Shown here one piece after another: positions 24,395 through 33,640 of a stretch of 64,000 nucleotides of DNA; the stretch's first letter is position 1; each line of letters opens with the position of its first letter. The stretch spans positions 4,278,001 through 4,342,000 of the forward strand of contig NZ_CP117877.1 in assembly GCF_028736115.1 (NCBI RefSeq), read 5' to 3'. Source of the DNA: Mucilaginibacter sp. KACC 22063. Its GTDB lineage: Bacteria > Bacteroidota > Bacteroidia > Sphingobacteriales > Sphingobacteriaceae. The notes under the pieces are model-generated. The model was not told the DNA's origin. It was given only the letters and a program-made list of their open reading frames with translations, and made no database searches. A program made the translations under genes and the position numbers.

Positions 24395-25762
24395 ATGAAA
24401 CGATTGATCCTAACCTTTTTATCACTAATCATTTTACAAACCACAGTCTTTAGCCAGCCTGCAAATAAGTTTTCGACTGATCAACTCAAATCTGATCTTC
24501 ATTTTTTAGAAAATCAGATTTATAGTGTACATGCCTATCCATATACAGAATTAAATCAGCAGCAGTATAAACAGCTATTTACCAACATTGAAAGTAAGCT
24601 TACCGATTCGCTTAATGCAGTAGAATACTTTAAGTTAATCAGGCCTTGCTTTGCTTATTTATCCGATGAACATGCCGGCTTGTCGGTTCCAGAAAAGATA
24701 TTACCCGAGATTTATAAGACAGGCACTATTTACTTACCCTTTACACTTTTAAAGGAAGGGAACAAATATACTGTTAGCAAAATATTAGTACCCCAAAATG
24801 GCTTGGCTGCAGATATAAATATTACATCTATAAATGGCGTCCCGGTTGATAAAGCAGTTGAGCAGGCTTCGCTAATGGCAAGTGGCTACAAAGATCAGCG
24901 TATGCAAAAAGCACTTGATCAATTCGGCTTGCTATATTCACGTATAACACCAGGTGCTGTTACAAGTTATGTACTTAAAACAAATGATGGTAAATCGCTG
25001 ACTATAACAGGTGTGGCATTTTCAGTTTGGCAAACTGAGATTAATCGTCAAACTGGCTGGAACAGCAAATGCGATGAGCTGATTTCTTACAGAAAATATG
25101 GCAACACAGGTTACATTACATCATGCTCATTTACTGCTTCAGACCGTCAGTTAGATTCCATTAATACCCGCTTACAAGCAATATTTAAACAAGTGAAGGA
25201 TGATGGCGTTTCAAAACTGGTGATAGATGTAAGCCATAACGGGGGCGGCAACTCATCCGTAGGTCAGCTACTGATCAACTATATTTATGGTAAGCCATAC
25301 AATGGCTATCAATGTAATTTTAAGCGTAGCGACGATTACCTGAAATTGATAAAATCATGGGGCTTAAACAATCCCGAATATGAGGCTCGGCCTGTGGGTA
25401 CTATTATTCACAGCAATTCAGAAAAAATTACCCCTGATGTACATAATCCTTATCGGTTTAATGGTAAAGTGTACATTGTAATTGGCGATGGTACCTTTTC
25501 GAGTGCCATTATGTTTGCTACAACCATCAAAGACAATCACATTGCAACGCTTGTTGGCAAAATACCTGACAGCGGACACCCTGACCATTTTGGTGAAATG
25601 TATAACAATGTATTACCAAACACTAAACTACCATTTCGATTTGGTGTAAAAGAATGGATTAGGCCAACAGGTAAATCAAAAGACAATGTTTTACGCCCGG
25701 ACAAAATCATTGACATGGACAACGCTTCCACACCTGAAAAACTGATTGCAGCAATTGATTAA
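24395..25762 (+). CDS. Secreted S41-family peptidase
   Basis: From the ATG at 24395 the product is 455 residues with a signal peptide (MKRLILTFLSLIILQTTVFSQ). The 24329 ATG adds 22 residues of no signal-peptide character. The C-terminal half has the S41/C-terminal processing protease fold: GYITSCSF, VIDVSHNGGGNS, and VIGDGTFSSAIMFA holding the likely catalytic Ser. The PDZ domain of CtpA is replaced by an unrelated N-terminal helical region, as in tricorn-like Bacteroidota S41 enzymes. Likely periplasmic or secreted. It ends 133 bp before ileS. Confidence 0.85.
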   Translation: MKRLILTFLSLIILQTTVFSQPANKFSTDQLKSDLHFLENQIYSVHAYPYTELNQQQYKQLFTNIESKLTDSLNAVEYFKLIRPCFAYLSDEHAGLSVPEKILPEIYKTGTIYLPFTLLKEGNKYTVSKILVPQNGLAADINITSINGVPVDKAVEQASLMASGYKDQRMQKALDQFGLLYSRITPGAVTSYVLKTNDGKSLTITGVAFSVWQTEINRQTGWNSKCDELISYRKYGNTGYITSCSFTASDRQLDSINTRLQAIFKQVKDDGVSKLVIDVSHNGGGNSSVGQLLINYIYGKPYNGYQCNFKRSDDYLKLIKSWGLNNPEYEARPVGTIIHSNSEKITPDVHNPYRFNGKVYIVIGDGTFSSAIMFATTIKDNHIATLVGKIPDSGHPDHFGEMYNNVLPNTKLPFRFGVKEWIRPTGKSKDNVLRPDKIIDMDNASTPEKLIAAID

Positions 25763-25858
25763 TTTACTACATCCTTACATACACTTAACACATCTGCGTC
25801 AATACGTATTTTAATGCTTAAATCCAAATGCAATTGATATTTTTCAGGTTTAATTACG

Positions 25859-25866
25859 TATTTTTG
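25859..25866 (+). promoter_or_regulatory. -7 element (TATTTTTG) of the ileS operon
   Basis: TATTTTTG fits TAnnTTTG and lies 29 bp before the ileS ATG. A TTG at 25834-25836 is 22 bp upstream, slightly farther than the usual 19-21. Confidence 0.5.
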
Positions 25867-25895
25867 CACCTCTTAATTTTGAGGCAAATACATTG

Positions 25896-28800
25896 ATGTA
25901 CAAGGAATATAAGCAACTCAACTTACCGCAGATAGGCAAAGAAGTACTGGAGTTTTGGAAACAGAGCAACATATTCGAGAAAAGTATCAGCAGCCGCCCT
26001 GCTAATAACCCGTTTACGTTTTATGAAGGCCCACCTTCTGCTAACGGTATGCCCGGCATACACCACGTTATGGCAAGGTCAATTAAGGATATTTTTTGCC
26101 GTTATAAAACGCTGAAAGGCTACCAGGTAAAACGTAAGGGCGGATGGGACACCCACGGCCTGCCGATTGAGCTTGGTGTGGAGAAAACGCTTGGTATCAC
26201 TAAAGACGATATCGGCAAAAAGATCTCGATAGAAGATTATAACGAGGCCTGCCGCAAAGAGGTAATGAAGTTTACCGACGTGTGGAACGACCTGACCGAA
26301 AAAATGGGTTACTGGGTTGATTTGAACGACCCGTACATCACCTACAAAAACGAGTACATTGAAACGCTTTGGTGGATTTTAAAAGAGATCTACAACAAGG
26401 GCCTGCTATACAAAGGCTATACGGTACAGCCTTATTCGCCAAAATCGGGTACAGGTTTAAGCTCGCACGAGCTTAACCAGCCGGGTACCTATAAAATGGT
26501 AAAGGATACCACCATTGTAGCGCAGTTCTTTTTAAAGAAAGACCAGCAGCATCCGCTGATCCCTACCCTTTTCAATGATGCTGATGATGTAGCTGTACTT
26601 GCCTGGACCACTACCCCGTGGACCCTGCCATCAAACTGTGCGCTGGCCGTTGGCGAAGATATCGATTATGTTAAAGTAAGCACTTTCAACCCATATACTT
26701 ACAAGCCAATCAACGTAGTATTAGCTAAGGTGCTTGTATCAAAATACTTTAAAGCCGAAGGCGAGAATGCCTCATTTGAAGACTATAAAGGTGGCGATAA
26801 AGTTATTCCGTGGAGCGTAAAAGCCGAATTTAAAGGCAGCGACCTTGTTGGGTTACGCTATCATCAACTGATGCCTTATGTCACTAATGACGAGCTGGAG
26901 AAAAATGCATTCCGCGTTATTCCTGCCGACTTTGTAACGACCGAAGATGGTACAGGTATCGTACACACCGCGTCTGTTTTTGGTGCGGATGACTTCCGGG
27001 CTTGTAAAGAGCAAAATGTACCATCTGTAATGGTGCTTGACGAGACAGGAAAAGAAGTACCATTGGTAAACAAACAAGGTAAGTTTGTTGATGAGGTAAC
27101 TGATTTTGCAGGCCGTTACGTTAAAGAAGAATATTACAGCAAGGAAGAGCGCGAAGCAGAAGGTTTCAGACCGACTGACGTGCTGATCTCTATCAAGCTG
27201 AAAGAAGATAATAAAGCGTTCGACGTTAAAAAATACGAGCACAGCTACCCGCACTCGTGGCGTACAGATGAGCCTATTTTATACTATCCTTTGGATAGCT
27301 GGTTTATTAAAACTACTGCCGTTAAGGATAAACTGATCGAACTCAACAAAACTATCAACTGGAAACCGGAAGCTACTGGCACAGGCCGTTTTGGTAACTG
27401 GCTGGAAAACCTGGTAGACTGGAACCTTTCGCGTTCACGTTACTGGGGTACGCCGCTACCAATCTGGCGCGAAGAAAACGGCAGCGAAGAAAAATGTATC
27501 GGCTCAATAGCTGAGCTGAATGCCGAGATCGCTAAGTCTATAGCAGCTGGTTTTATGCCCGAAGGCTTTGAGCTGGAAGACATGCACCGCCCTTATGTGG
27601 ACGACGTGATTTTAGTATCTGCCTCCGGCAAAAAGATGTTCCGCGAGCCGGACCTGATCGACGTTTGGTTTGATAGCGGCGCAATGCCTTACGCACAATG
27701 GCATTTCCCGTTTGAAAACAAAGCCGAATTTGAGAATGCTTACCCGGCCGATTTTATTGCCGAAGGTGTGGATCAAACCCGCGGCTGGTTCTTTACTCTG
27801 CATGCGATAGCCGTAATGCTAAGCGAAACAAGCGACGAAGTAAAAGCGGTTAATGAGCGTGTAGGCAACAAAGGCATCGCGTTTAAAAACGTAGTTTCAA
27901 ACGGCTTGGTGCTTGATAAGAACGGAAACAAAATGTCTAAACGTTTAGGCAATGCGGTTGACCCGTTTGATACCATTGAAAAATACAGTGCCGACGCTGC
28001 CCGCTGGTATATGATCAGCAATGCATCGCCGTGGGATAACCTTAAATTCAATATTGAAGGTGTAGACGAGGTTCGCCGTAAGTTCTTTGGTACATTGTAC
28101 AACACTTACTCGTTCTTCGCGCTGTATGCTAACATTGATAAATTCAACTACAGCGAAGCAGACATCAACGATCGTCCGGAGATTGACCGCTGGATCATTT
28201 CCCTGCTAAATACATTAAGCAAGGAAGTTGATGGATATTATGCCGATTACGAGCCTACCAAAGCAGCCCGTGCCATCCAGGATTTTGTGGATGCCCACCT
28301 GAGCAACTGGTACGTACGTTTAAGCCGTCGCCGTTTCTGGAAATCAGATAATTCTAACGATAAGCTTTCTGCATACCAAACATTATACACTTGTTTAGTA
28401 ACCATTTCTAAACTGATGTCGCCGATAGCGCCATTCTTTGCCGAGCGTTTATATACCGATTTAAACAGCGTTACCGGCAAAGAGCAATTTGAGTCAGTGC
28501 ATTTAGCCAACTTCCCTGCTTACCAGTCAGAACTGGTTGATGCCAGCTTGGAAGAGCGCATGCAACTGGCACAGGATATATCATCGCTTGTGCTGTCGTT
28601 ACGTAAAAAGATCGGCATTAATGTGCGCCAACCGCTAAGCAAAATCTTACTACCGGTATTAAGCGCCAGCTTTGAGCAACAGGTTGAACAGGTAAAAGAT
28701 TTGATATTGACTGAAACAAATATTAAGGATATTGAGTATATTACCGACACTGCCGGCCTTATCAAGAAAAAGATCAAGCCTAACTTTAAAGCCCTTGGCC

Positions 28801-29282
28801 AAAAGGTTGGAAAAGACATGAAAGCCGTTGCAGAGGCAATTAACACCCTCGATCAGCAGGCCATCAGTCAGCTGGAAAATGAAGGTTCAATTGCTGTATT
28901 GGATGGTAAATATCAGATATCGTCATCAGAGGTTGAAATATTAGCCGAAGATGTACCGGGATGGCAAGTTGCAACGTTAGGCAAACTAACCGTAGCTTTA
29001 GATGTTACCATAACCAACGAACTGAAACAGGAAGGTATTTCGCGCGAGTTGATCAACCGTATACAAAACCTGCGTAAGAGCAAAAATTTTGAGGTGACGG
29101 ATAAGATAGACGTTCGTTTAAAAACCGATAGTGGCGAGATTAATGAAGCCGTAAAAAGCAACTCATCTTACATTTGCGCCGAAATTTTAGCCGATAACAT
29201 TCAGTTCGAAGATCAATTAACCGACGCGGAAGCCGCAGTTATTGATGATAATCAAATATGGATTGCTATAACTAAAAAATAA
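25896..29282 (+). CDS. ileS: Isoleucyl-tRNA synthetase
   Basis: The 1128-residue class I synthetase charges tRNA-Ile. It has the HIGH variant HHVM (GMPGIHHVMARS, about residue 55), the editing domain with TTTPWTLPSN and the KMSKR loop (about residue 690). Length and wording fit the large, eukaryote-like IleS found in Bacteroidota. The ATG at 25896 follows a TTG at 25893 and is chosen as normal. The TAA stop shares its last A with the ATG of the DksA-like gene, so translation of the operon is coupled. Confidence 0.98.
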   Translation: MYKEYKQLNLPQIGKEVLEFWKQSNIFEKSISSRPANNPFTFYEGPPSANGMPGIHHVMARSIKDIFCRYKTLKGYQVKRKGGWDTHGLPIELGVEKTLGITKDDIGKKISIEDYNEACRKEVMKFTDVWNDLTEKMGYWVDLNDPYITYKNEYIETLWWILKEIYNKGLLYKGYTVQPYSPKSGTGLSSHELNQPGTYKMVKDTTIVAQFFLKKDQQHPLIPTLFNDADDVAVLAWTTTPWTLPSNCALAVGEDIDYVKVSTFNPYTYKPINVVLAKVLVSKYFKAEGENASFEDYKGGDKVIPWSVKAEFKGSDLVGLRYHQLMPYVTNDELEKNAFRVIPADFVTTEDGTGIVHTASVFGADDFRACKEQNVPSVMVLDETGKEVPLVNKQGKFVDEVTDFAGRYVKEEYYSKEEREAEGFRPTDVLISIKLKEDNKAFDVKKYEHSYPHSWRTDEPILYYPLDSWFIKTTAVKDKLIELNKTINWKPEATGTGRFGNWLENLVDWNLSRSRYWGTPLPIWREENGSEEKCIGSIAELNAEIAKSIAAGFMPEGFELEDMHRPYVDDVILVSASGKKMFREPDLIDVWFDSGAMPYAQWHFPFENKAEFENAYPADFIAEGVDQTRGWFFTLHAIAVMLSETSDEVKAVNERVGNKGIAFKNVVSNGLVLDKNGNKMSKRLGNAVDPFDTIEKYSADAARWYMISNASPWDNLKFNIEGVDEVRRKFFGTLYNTYSFFALYANIDKFNYSEADINDRPEIDRWIISLLNTLSKEVDGYYADYEPTKAARAIQDFVDAHLSNWYVRLSRRRFWKSDNSNDKLSAYQTLYTCLVTISKLMSPIAPFFAERLYTDLNSVTGKEQFESVHLANFPAYQSELVDASLEERMQLAQDISSLVLSLRKKIGINVRQPLSKILLPVLSASFEQQVEQVKDLILTETNIKDIEYITDTAGLIKKKIKPNFKALGQKVGKDMKAVAEAINTLDQQAISQLENEGSIAVLDGKYQISSSEVEILAEDVPGWQVATLGKLTVALDVTITNELKQEGISRELINRIQNLRKSKNFEVTDKIDVRLKTDSGEINEAVKSNSSYICAEILADNIQFEDQLTDAEAAVIDDNQIWIAITKK

Positions 29283-29674
29283 TGAAAGCAGAACAACAAC
29301 CAGAAAAAACAAGGTATTCTGACGCAGAATTACAAGAGTTTAAAGAGATCATCATAGAAAAAGTACGTGGCGCTCGTGAAGAATTAAATGCGCTTGCATC
29401 ATCATTAAGTAACCCCAACTTAAATGGTACTGATGACACGGCAGGTACTTACAAAACACTTGAAGATGGTTCGGCCACTTTAGAGAAAGAACAGATCAAC
29501 CAGCTGGCTGCACGTCAGAAAAAATTTATTGAGCAGCTGGAAGCAGCTTTAGTGCGTATAGAAAATAAAACCTATGGTGTTTGCCGCGAAACAGGCAAAC
29601 TGATCCAGAAAGAGCGTCTGCGCGCTGTGCCTCATACTACTTTAAGTATGGAAGCAAAAATGAAGCAATATTAA
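29282..29674 (+). CDS. TraR/DksA-family protein without zinc cysteines
   Basis: The 130-residue protein has the coiled-coil and C-terminal block of the DksA/TraR family (RIENKTYGVCRETGKLIQKERLRAVPHTTLS). In DksA four Cys bind zinc; here only one Cys is left in the whole protein, the rest being Thr, Leu and Pro/His. Bacteroidota homologues commonly show this loss. It probably binds RNA polymerase through the coiled coil and modifies initiation. Its ATG overlaps the ileS stop by one base and lspA follows with no gap. Confidence 0.85.
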   Translation: MKAEQQPEKTRYSDAELQEFKEIIIEKVRGAREELNALASSLSNPNLNGTDDTAGTYKTLEDGSATLEKEQINQLAARQKKFIEQLEAALVRIENKTYGVCRETGKLIQKERLRAVPHTTLSMEAKMKQY

Positions 29675-30280
29675 ATGAAGGCAACCTATACTAAACCTAT
29701 TGCAGCTGCTGCTATAGTAATTATTATCGATCAGGTAGTTAAACTGTGGGTACACTCACATATGTACCTGGGCGAGCGCATTGAGTTTTTGGGCAGCAGG
29801 GGAATGTTACTTTATACCGAAAACAACGGTATGGCCTTTGGCTGGGAACTTGGCGGCCAACTGGGTAAACTTGCTTTAACATTGTTCCGCATTGGTGCTG
29901 TGATAGGTATTGGATATGGCTTGTGGTACCTGATCAAACATAAATACCACCGCGGGCTCATCATGAACATGGCGCTTATTTTTGCGGGTGCTGTAGGCAA
30001 TATCATTGATTCCACTTTTTATGGTATGATATTCGGTTACGCACCGGTATTTCAGGGGCGGGTAATAGATATGTTTTACTTCCCTATCGTGAGGGGTATT
30101 TTCCCGGCATGGGTGCCAATATGGGGCGGGCAGGATTTCGAATTTTTCAGGCCGATATTCAACGTTGCCGATTCGGCCATATCCATTGGCGTTATTATGA
30201 TCCTGCTATATCAGAAGCGTTATTTCAAGCACCAGGAGGAAGAAGTAAATAGCCCGCACAGCGAAGTACTGGAAGAATGA
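29675..30280 (+). CDS. lspA: Lipoprotein signal peptidase (signal peptidase II)
   Basis: The 201-residue inner-membrane aspartic protease cleaves prolipoprotein signal peptides after diacylglyceryl transfer. Four membrane helices and the motifs NNGMAFG, GAVGNIIDS and FNVADSAIS (two catalytic Asp) are present. It is longer than E. coli LspA (164), with an insertion near residues 120-150 and a hydrophilic C-terminal tail, as in other Bacteroidota. ATG directly follows the previous stop. Its many lipoprotein substrates include several predicted in this window. Confidence 0.95.
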   Translation: MKATYTKPIAAAAIVIIIDQVVKLWVHSHMYLGERIEFLGSRGMLLYTENNGMAFGWELGGQLGKLALTLFRIGAVIGIGYGLWYLIKHKYHRGLIMNMALIFAGAVGNIIDSTFYGMIFGYAPVFQGRVIDMFYFPIVRGIFPAWVPIWGGQDFEFFRPIFNVADSAISIGVIMILLYQKRYFKHQEEEVNSPHSEVLEE

Positions 30281-30320
30281 TTTAAATTAATGAGATTCCG
30301 GAAAAAAGATTCAACATATA

Positions 30321-30355
30321 AAAAAGCCACTCTGCAATCGCAGAGTGGCTTTTTG
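30321..30355. terminator. Bidirectional terminator after lspA
   Basis: GCCACTCTGC/GCAGAGTGGC is a perfect 10-bp stem with A-run before and T-run after, serving the plus-strand ileS operon and the convergent minus-strand lipoprotein gene (stop at 30375). Confidence 0.88.
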
Positions 30356-30374
30356 TTTAATCCTGTAATTAATA

Positions 30375-31808
30375 TTAATATACTTGCTTTGTTCTGCTAT
30401 CTCCAGAACCATAATAAAAGTTCACTACTTTTTTATCACCCTTGTTAAGCGACAAGTAGGTATTACCATTGATGGTATTATTAGCCGCATTTAAATTATT
30501 GGAGTAATTAAGAGTATAAATATTGTTATAGCTATCATAAATTACACCTTTTAAAATACTTCCTTTAGCATTAGCAACCAATGCTCCTGAAGCATCTCTT
30601 TTTAAATGTATGTAGCCTGAGCCTCCCTCCGGAGAATTGTAGAACAAAAGCTTACCATAAGCATCAGTAGTAGCAGATAGTTTTGGAGCAGATTCTATAA
30701 TATTACCGGCAACGTCTACAAGTTGAACATCAATTTTACTGTTAGGTGTATAAGTGAATGAATTAAAGTCTATGTAAGTCCCGCTGTAATAATTGTAGTT
30801 GTTTGTATTTAATCTTTCAACCTGGTATTTACCATTAATAGCTGACAGGAAAATCTGATTATACCCGTAATAGTAATTATTGCCCGGAACATATAAAACC
30901 TTTCCAGCATTATCTGCAGCCACCTTAAAATAATAATTCATAGTTACATTTGGAAGAGGCGCATTAAACCTGTTTACGTTGAAATAGGTTTTAATGGTTG
31001 TTTTGCGTGGTAAAGCAACAGGGAAAGAGGTACCTGCATCATCCTCAGTTGCATTAACATATAATTTTTGGTCGGCAGCAATTTGCTCAAAAGAAAGATT
31101 ATAGCCATTTGGTGCAGCAGGAACTTTTATTGAATAAGAGCCATCTGCAGCAGTATAGGTTGGGAAATATACGGTATAAGTGCCAGACGGGCTGCCAGGT
31201 ATTATTGCAGAAGCTGTTACCAGTACATTTGCGCCAACCTTTTCGGGTGTTGCATTAGTAAGATCTGTATCGATATACAGATTACCAGATATCTGGTTGC
31301 TTAAATCGGTGGTATTCCACAATTTAGCAGTACCTAAAGTAATATTCTGCTGCAGAATTTGGGTAGCCGCATAGCCAGACTTTGTTACCAGAAAAGCCGA
31401 TGTAGGAAATAAGTACAAACTTGTAAATGATGCAACTCCCTGAGCATTAGTTTTTGCTGAAACTACTTTACCCTCAGATGATACAGTTACATCTGCATCT
31501 GCAATAGGAGCATTTGTAACAACATCAACTACACTTACTGTGTAATCCTGGCGTTTAGCTGCAATGGCATTTTGCTTTTGCAGGCTGTCTGCTAATTTTA
31601 ACTGATTAAGGGCAGCTGTATTAATAAGTTCTTGTAATGCAGTAGCTCCTTTTTGTTTAAGTGTTTCAAGGTCTAATTCATGCTGATATTGTAGGTTCAA
31701 CAGTTCCTTTTGAGCATCAATGGCATCCCGCTCATTAAACTCATTTTTAGAACAACTTGCAAAAAGCGTAGCAAAGGCAATTGTGATTAGTAAAAATCTA
31801 GATTTCAT
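30375..31808 (-). CDS. Lipoprotein with coiled coil and CarboxypepD-like Ig domain
   Basis: The 477-residue protein has a lipobox (LFASCSK, Cys19), a charged coiled coil (about residues 25-85; QKELLNLQYQHELDLETLKQK), then a carboxypeptidase-regulatory-like beta domain (about 90-165; VTNAPIADADVTVSSEGKV). A long Asn- and Tyr-rich beta region follows to the end. No catalytic motif is visible. It probably sits on the outer membrane as an adhesive or structural protein. The barrel gene lies 38 bp upstream on the same strand, so they likely form an operon. Confidence 0.75.
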   Translation of the reverse strand: MKSRFLLITIAFATLFASCSKNEFNERDAIDAQKELLNLQYQHELDLETLKQKGATALQELINTAALNQLKLADSLQKQNAIAAKRQDYTVSVVDVVTNAPIADADVTVSSEGKVVSAKTNAQGVASFTSLYLFPTSAFLVTKSGYAATQILQQNITLGTAKLWNTTDLSNQISGNLYIDTDLTNATPEKVGANVLVTASAIIPGSPSGTYTVYFPTYTAADGSYSIKVPAAPNGYNLSFEQIAADQKLYVNATEDDAGTSFPVALPRKTTIKTYFNVNRFNAPLPNVTMNYYFKVAADNAGKVLYVPGNNYYYGYNQIFLSAINGKYQVERLNTNNYNYYSGTYIDFNSFTYTPNSKIDVQLVDVAGNIIESAPKLSATTDAYGKLLFYNSPEGGSGYIHLKRDASGALVANAKGSILKGVIYDSYNNIYTLNYSNNLNAANNTINGNTYLSLNKGDKKVVNFYYGSGDSRTKQVY

Positions 31809-31846
31809 TATGATTAAAGTGTTTATTAATTAGGGGTAAAGCCCGG

Positions 31847-32653
31847 TTACCTTACAGAAAGTATTAAACCGATTTTAGATAAAAATGAGTTGCTCCGTAC
31901 ATCGCTGCCGAAACCAACTTTTTCCATATAGGAATAATTCTGACGGGCGGCTGTTATACCGTTAAGGTATCTGAAATCAACAAGTAAACTCAGCCTATTG
32001 CTTATTGGAAGCTTTAAGTTCGCACCTACAATAAAATTGTACCTGTTTCTGTCAAACTGGTTTGTTACGCTTTGCTTGCCGTTAACAGTAGCTATAATAT
32101 CTTCACCGGTCAGTAAGTTCCCGGTTTTTCTATAGCTTTCTGTAACATTAAAAGTGTAAGCATAACTGGCACCTGTGTACAACGAGGGCTTCCAGGATTT
32201 TTTAATATCGAAAGTATAATTTATTAAAAGTGGTATTTCTATACTATTAAGCTCGTAAGAACTATTTTTTACATTTTTTGTGCTGAAGCTTTCAGGTAGC
32301 CCAAGTCTTGTATCATCTTTAAAAGTGATCATCTGCCCACCTTGCTGTAAATAATTTACTTCGATTTGCAAACCTAATCCTTTATAAAAATTATAATGAG
32401 CTGAAATTCCGGCTACGGCACCTACATTATATCCTGTTTGAGGCTGTTCTTTTGTAAACCTGTTCAAACTTAGGCCGCCGCTTACACCCAGTTCAATTAT
32501 TCTATGGTCATCAACTTTGACAGAATCTTTAGTTTTATGGGAAGTGTCCTGAGCCTTTGTAATATTTGACAATAAAACCAATCCGGTACAGAAAAATAAA
32601 ATAGTAGAATTAAGCTTTTCAGCTAATAGAAGTAAAGGTATAGGGAAGCGCAT
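31847..32653 (-). CDS. PorT-like outer-membrane beta-barrel protein
   Basis: The 268-residue protein carries an N-terminal signal sequence and a C-terminal barrel of about eight strands, with GLGLQIEVNYLQQGGQM and the closing strand FLSKIGLILSVR characteristic of PorT/OmpA-barrel family proteins. It ends 38 bp before the lipoprotein gene. A TATCTTCG element near its start resembles a -7 box with one change. The partner lipoprotein suggests a surface-assembly or adhesin role, which is inference. Confidence 0.72.
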   Translation of the reverse strand: MRFPIPLLLLAEKLNSTILFFCTGLVLLSNITKAQDTSHKTKDSVKVDDHRIIELGVSGGLSLNRFTKEQPQTGYNVGAVAGISAHYNFYKGLGLQIEVNYLQQGGQMITFKDDTRLGLPESFSTKNVKNSSYELNSIEIPLLINYTFDIKKSWKPSLYTGASYAYTFNVTESYRKTGNLLTGEDIIATVNGKQSVTNQFDRNRYNFIVGANLKLPISNRLSLLVDFRYLNGITAARQNYSYMEKVGFGSDVRSNSFLSKIGLILSVR

Positions 32654-32889
32654 TTAATTAATTAGTATAAGGACTAAGTTGAGCGCGAAGATATAACGCC
32701 CTTTTATATTTATTGCGTTGCAACAATTATTTTACAATTAAGCTAAAACATTTTCTCATTCGTTGATGCTAAAATCCGTTAATCCTTTTGCCTGCTTTAA
32801 AGTCACATCATTAAACAATAAAAAAAAATTACTGTTGATGGTTACACTCGGGTAACACAACTCGTCTAAAACTTTAAAACAAATAGGAT

Positions 32890-33585
32890 ATGAAACGAAT
32901 ATTTTTAATTGCTGCTTTATTTACGTTTACCGTAAGTGCATTTGCCCAGTCTGTTGATCTTCGCCGTAAAATTGAAGTAAGTGGCAGTGCCGAACAGGAA
33001 GTTACACCAGATATTATATATGTATCAGTTTCGCTGAAAGAATACATGGATGGCAGGAACCATATCAGCATTGATGCCCTTGAACGCCAATTACAAAGCG
33101 CAGTTGCCAATGCAGGGGTTGCAAAAGAAGACTTTACCATCAGCAATGTATCTGCTTATAACTATGCTCAAAAGAAAAAGAACCCCGACTTTTTAGCCAG
33201 CAAACAATACCGGATCAAATTACATGATCTTAACCGTTACAACCAGATCATAAGCGCGGTTGACCCTAAAGCAATTCAGTCAACAGGTATTGAAAGCTAC
33301 GACTATTCAAAAATTGAGGCGCTAAAACGCGACTTAAAGATCAAGGCTTTACTGGCTGCAAAAGAGAAGGCTACTTACCTTACCAGCAGCATAGGCGACC
33401 ATGTGGGTAACGCTTTGGATATTCAGGAAGTGGATAATGAAACCTTCCCTCAACCAGTATATCGCACCATGATGATGTCAAAAGCTGCTGATGCCGAGGC
33501 TATGCCACCAGCGCCACAAGATATAGATGTTAAAACCATCAAATTAAGTTACCAGATACGCGCAACTTTTGAGTTGGTAAAATAA
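32890..33585 (+). CDS. SIMPL-domain (DUF541) secreted protein
   Basis: The 231-residue protein has a signal peptide (MKRIFLIAALFTFTVSAFAQ) and a SIMPL/DUF541 domain spanning most of the rest: IEVSGSAEQEVTPDIIYVSVSLKEY, a Tyr-rich segment, and a closing LSYQIRATFELVK. SIMPL proteins are periplasmic and of uncertain role; some affect stress signalling. It is monocistronic, with a 235-bp leader and a strong terminator 20 bp after the stop. Confidence 0.88.
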   Translation: MKRIFLIAALFTFTVSAFAQSVDLRRKIEVSGSAEQEVTPDIIYVSVSLKEYMDGRNHISIDALERQLQSAVANAGVAKEDFTISNVSAYNYAQKKKNPDFLASKQYRIKLHDLNRYNQIISAVDPKAIQSTGIESYDYSKIEALKRDLKIKALLAAKEKATYLTSSIGDHVGNALDIQEVDNETFPQPVYRTMMMSKAADAEAMPPAPQDIDVKTIKLSYQIRATFELVK

Positions 33586-33605
33586 CAACTCAATTAGCTC
33601 GTAAC

Positions 33606-33640
33606 AAAGAAGCCCATCAATTGATGGGCTTCTTTGTTTT
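33606..33640. terminator. Bidirectional terminator between the SIMPL and glycosyltransferase genes
   Basis: AAGCCCATCAA/TTGATGGGCTT forms a perfect 11-bp stem with flanking A- and T-runs; the convergent glycosyltransferase stops at 33639. Confidence 0.85.

Noticed and set aside
32800..32880. Riboswitch or leader structure before the SIMPL gene
   Set aside because: Only a short GTTAC/GTAAC stem was seen; no known aptamer pattern.
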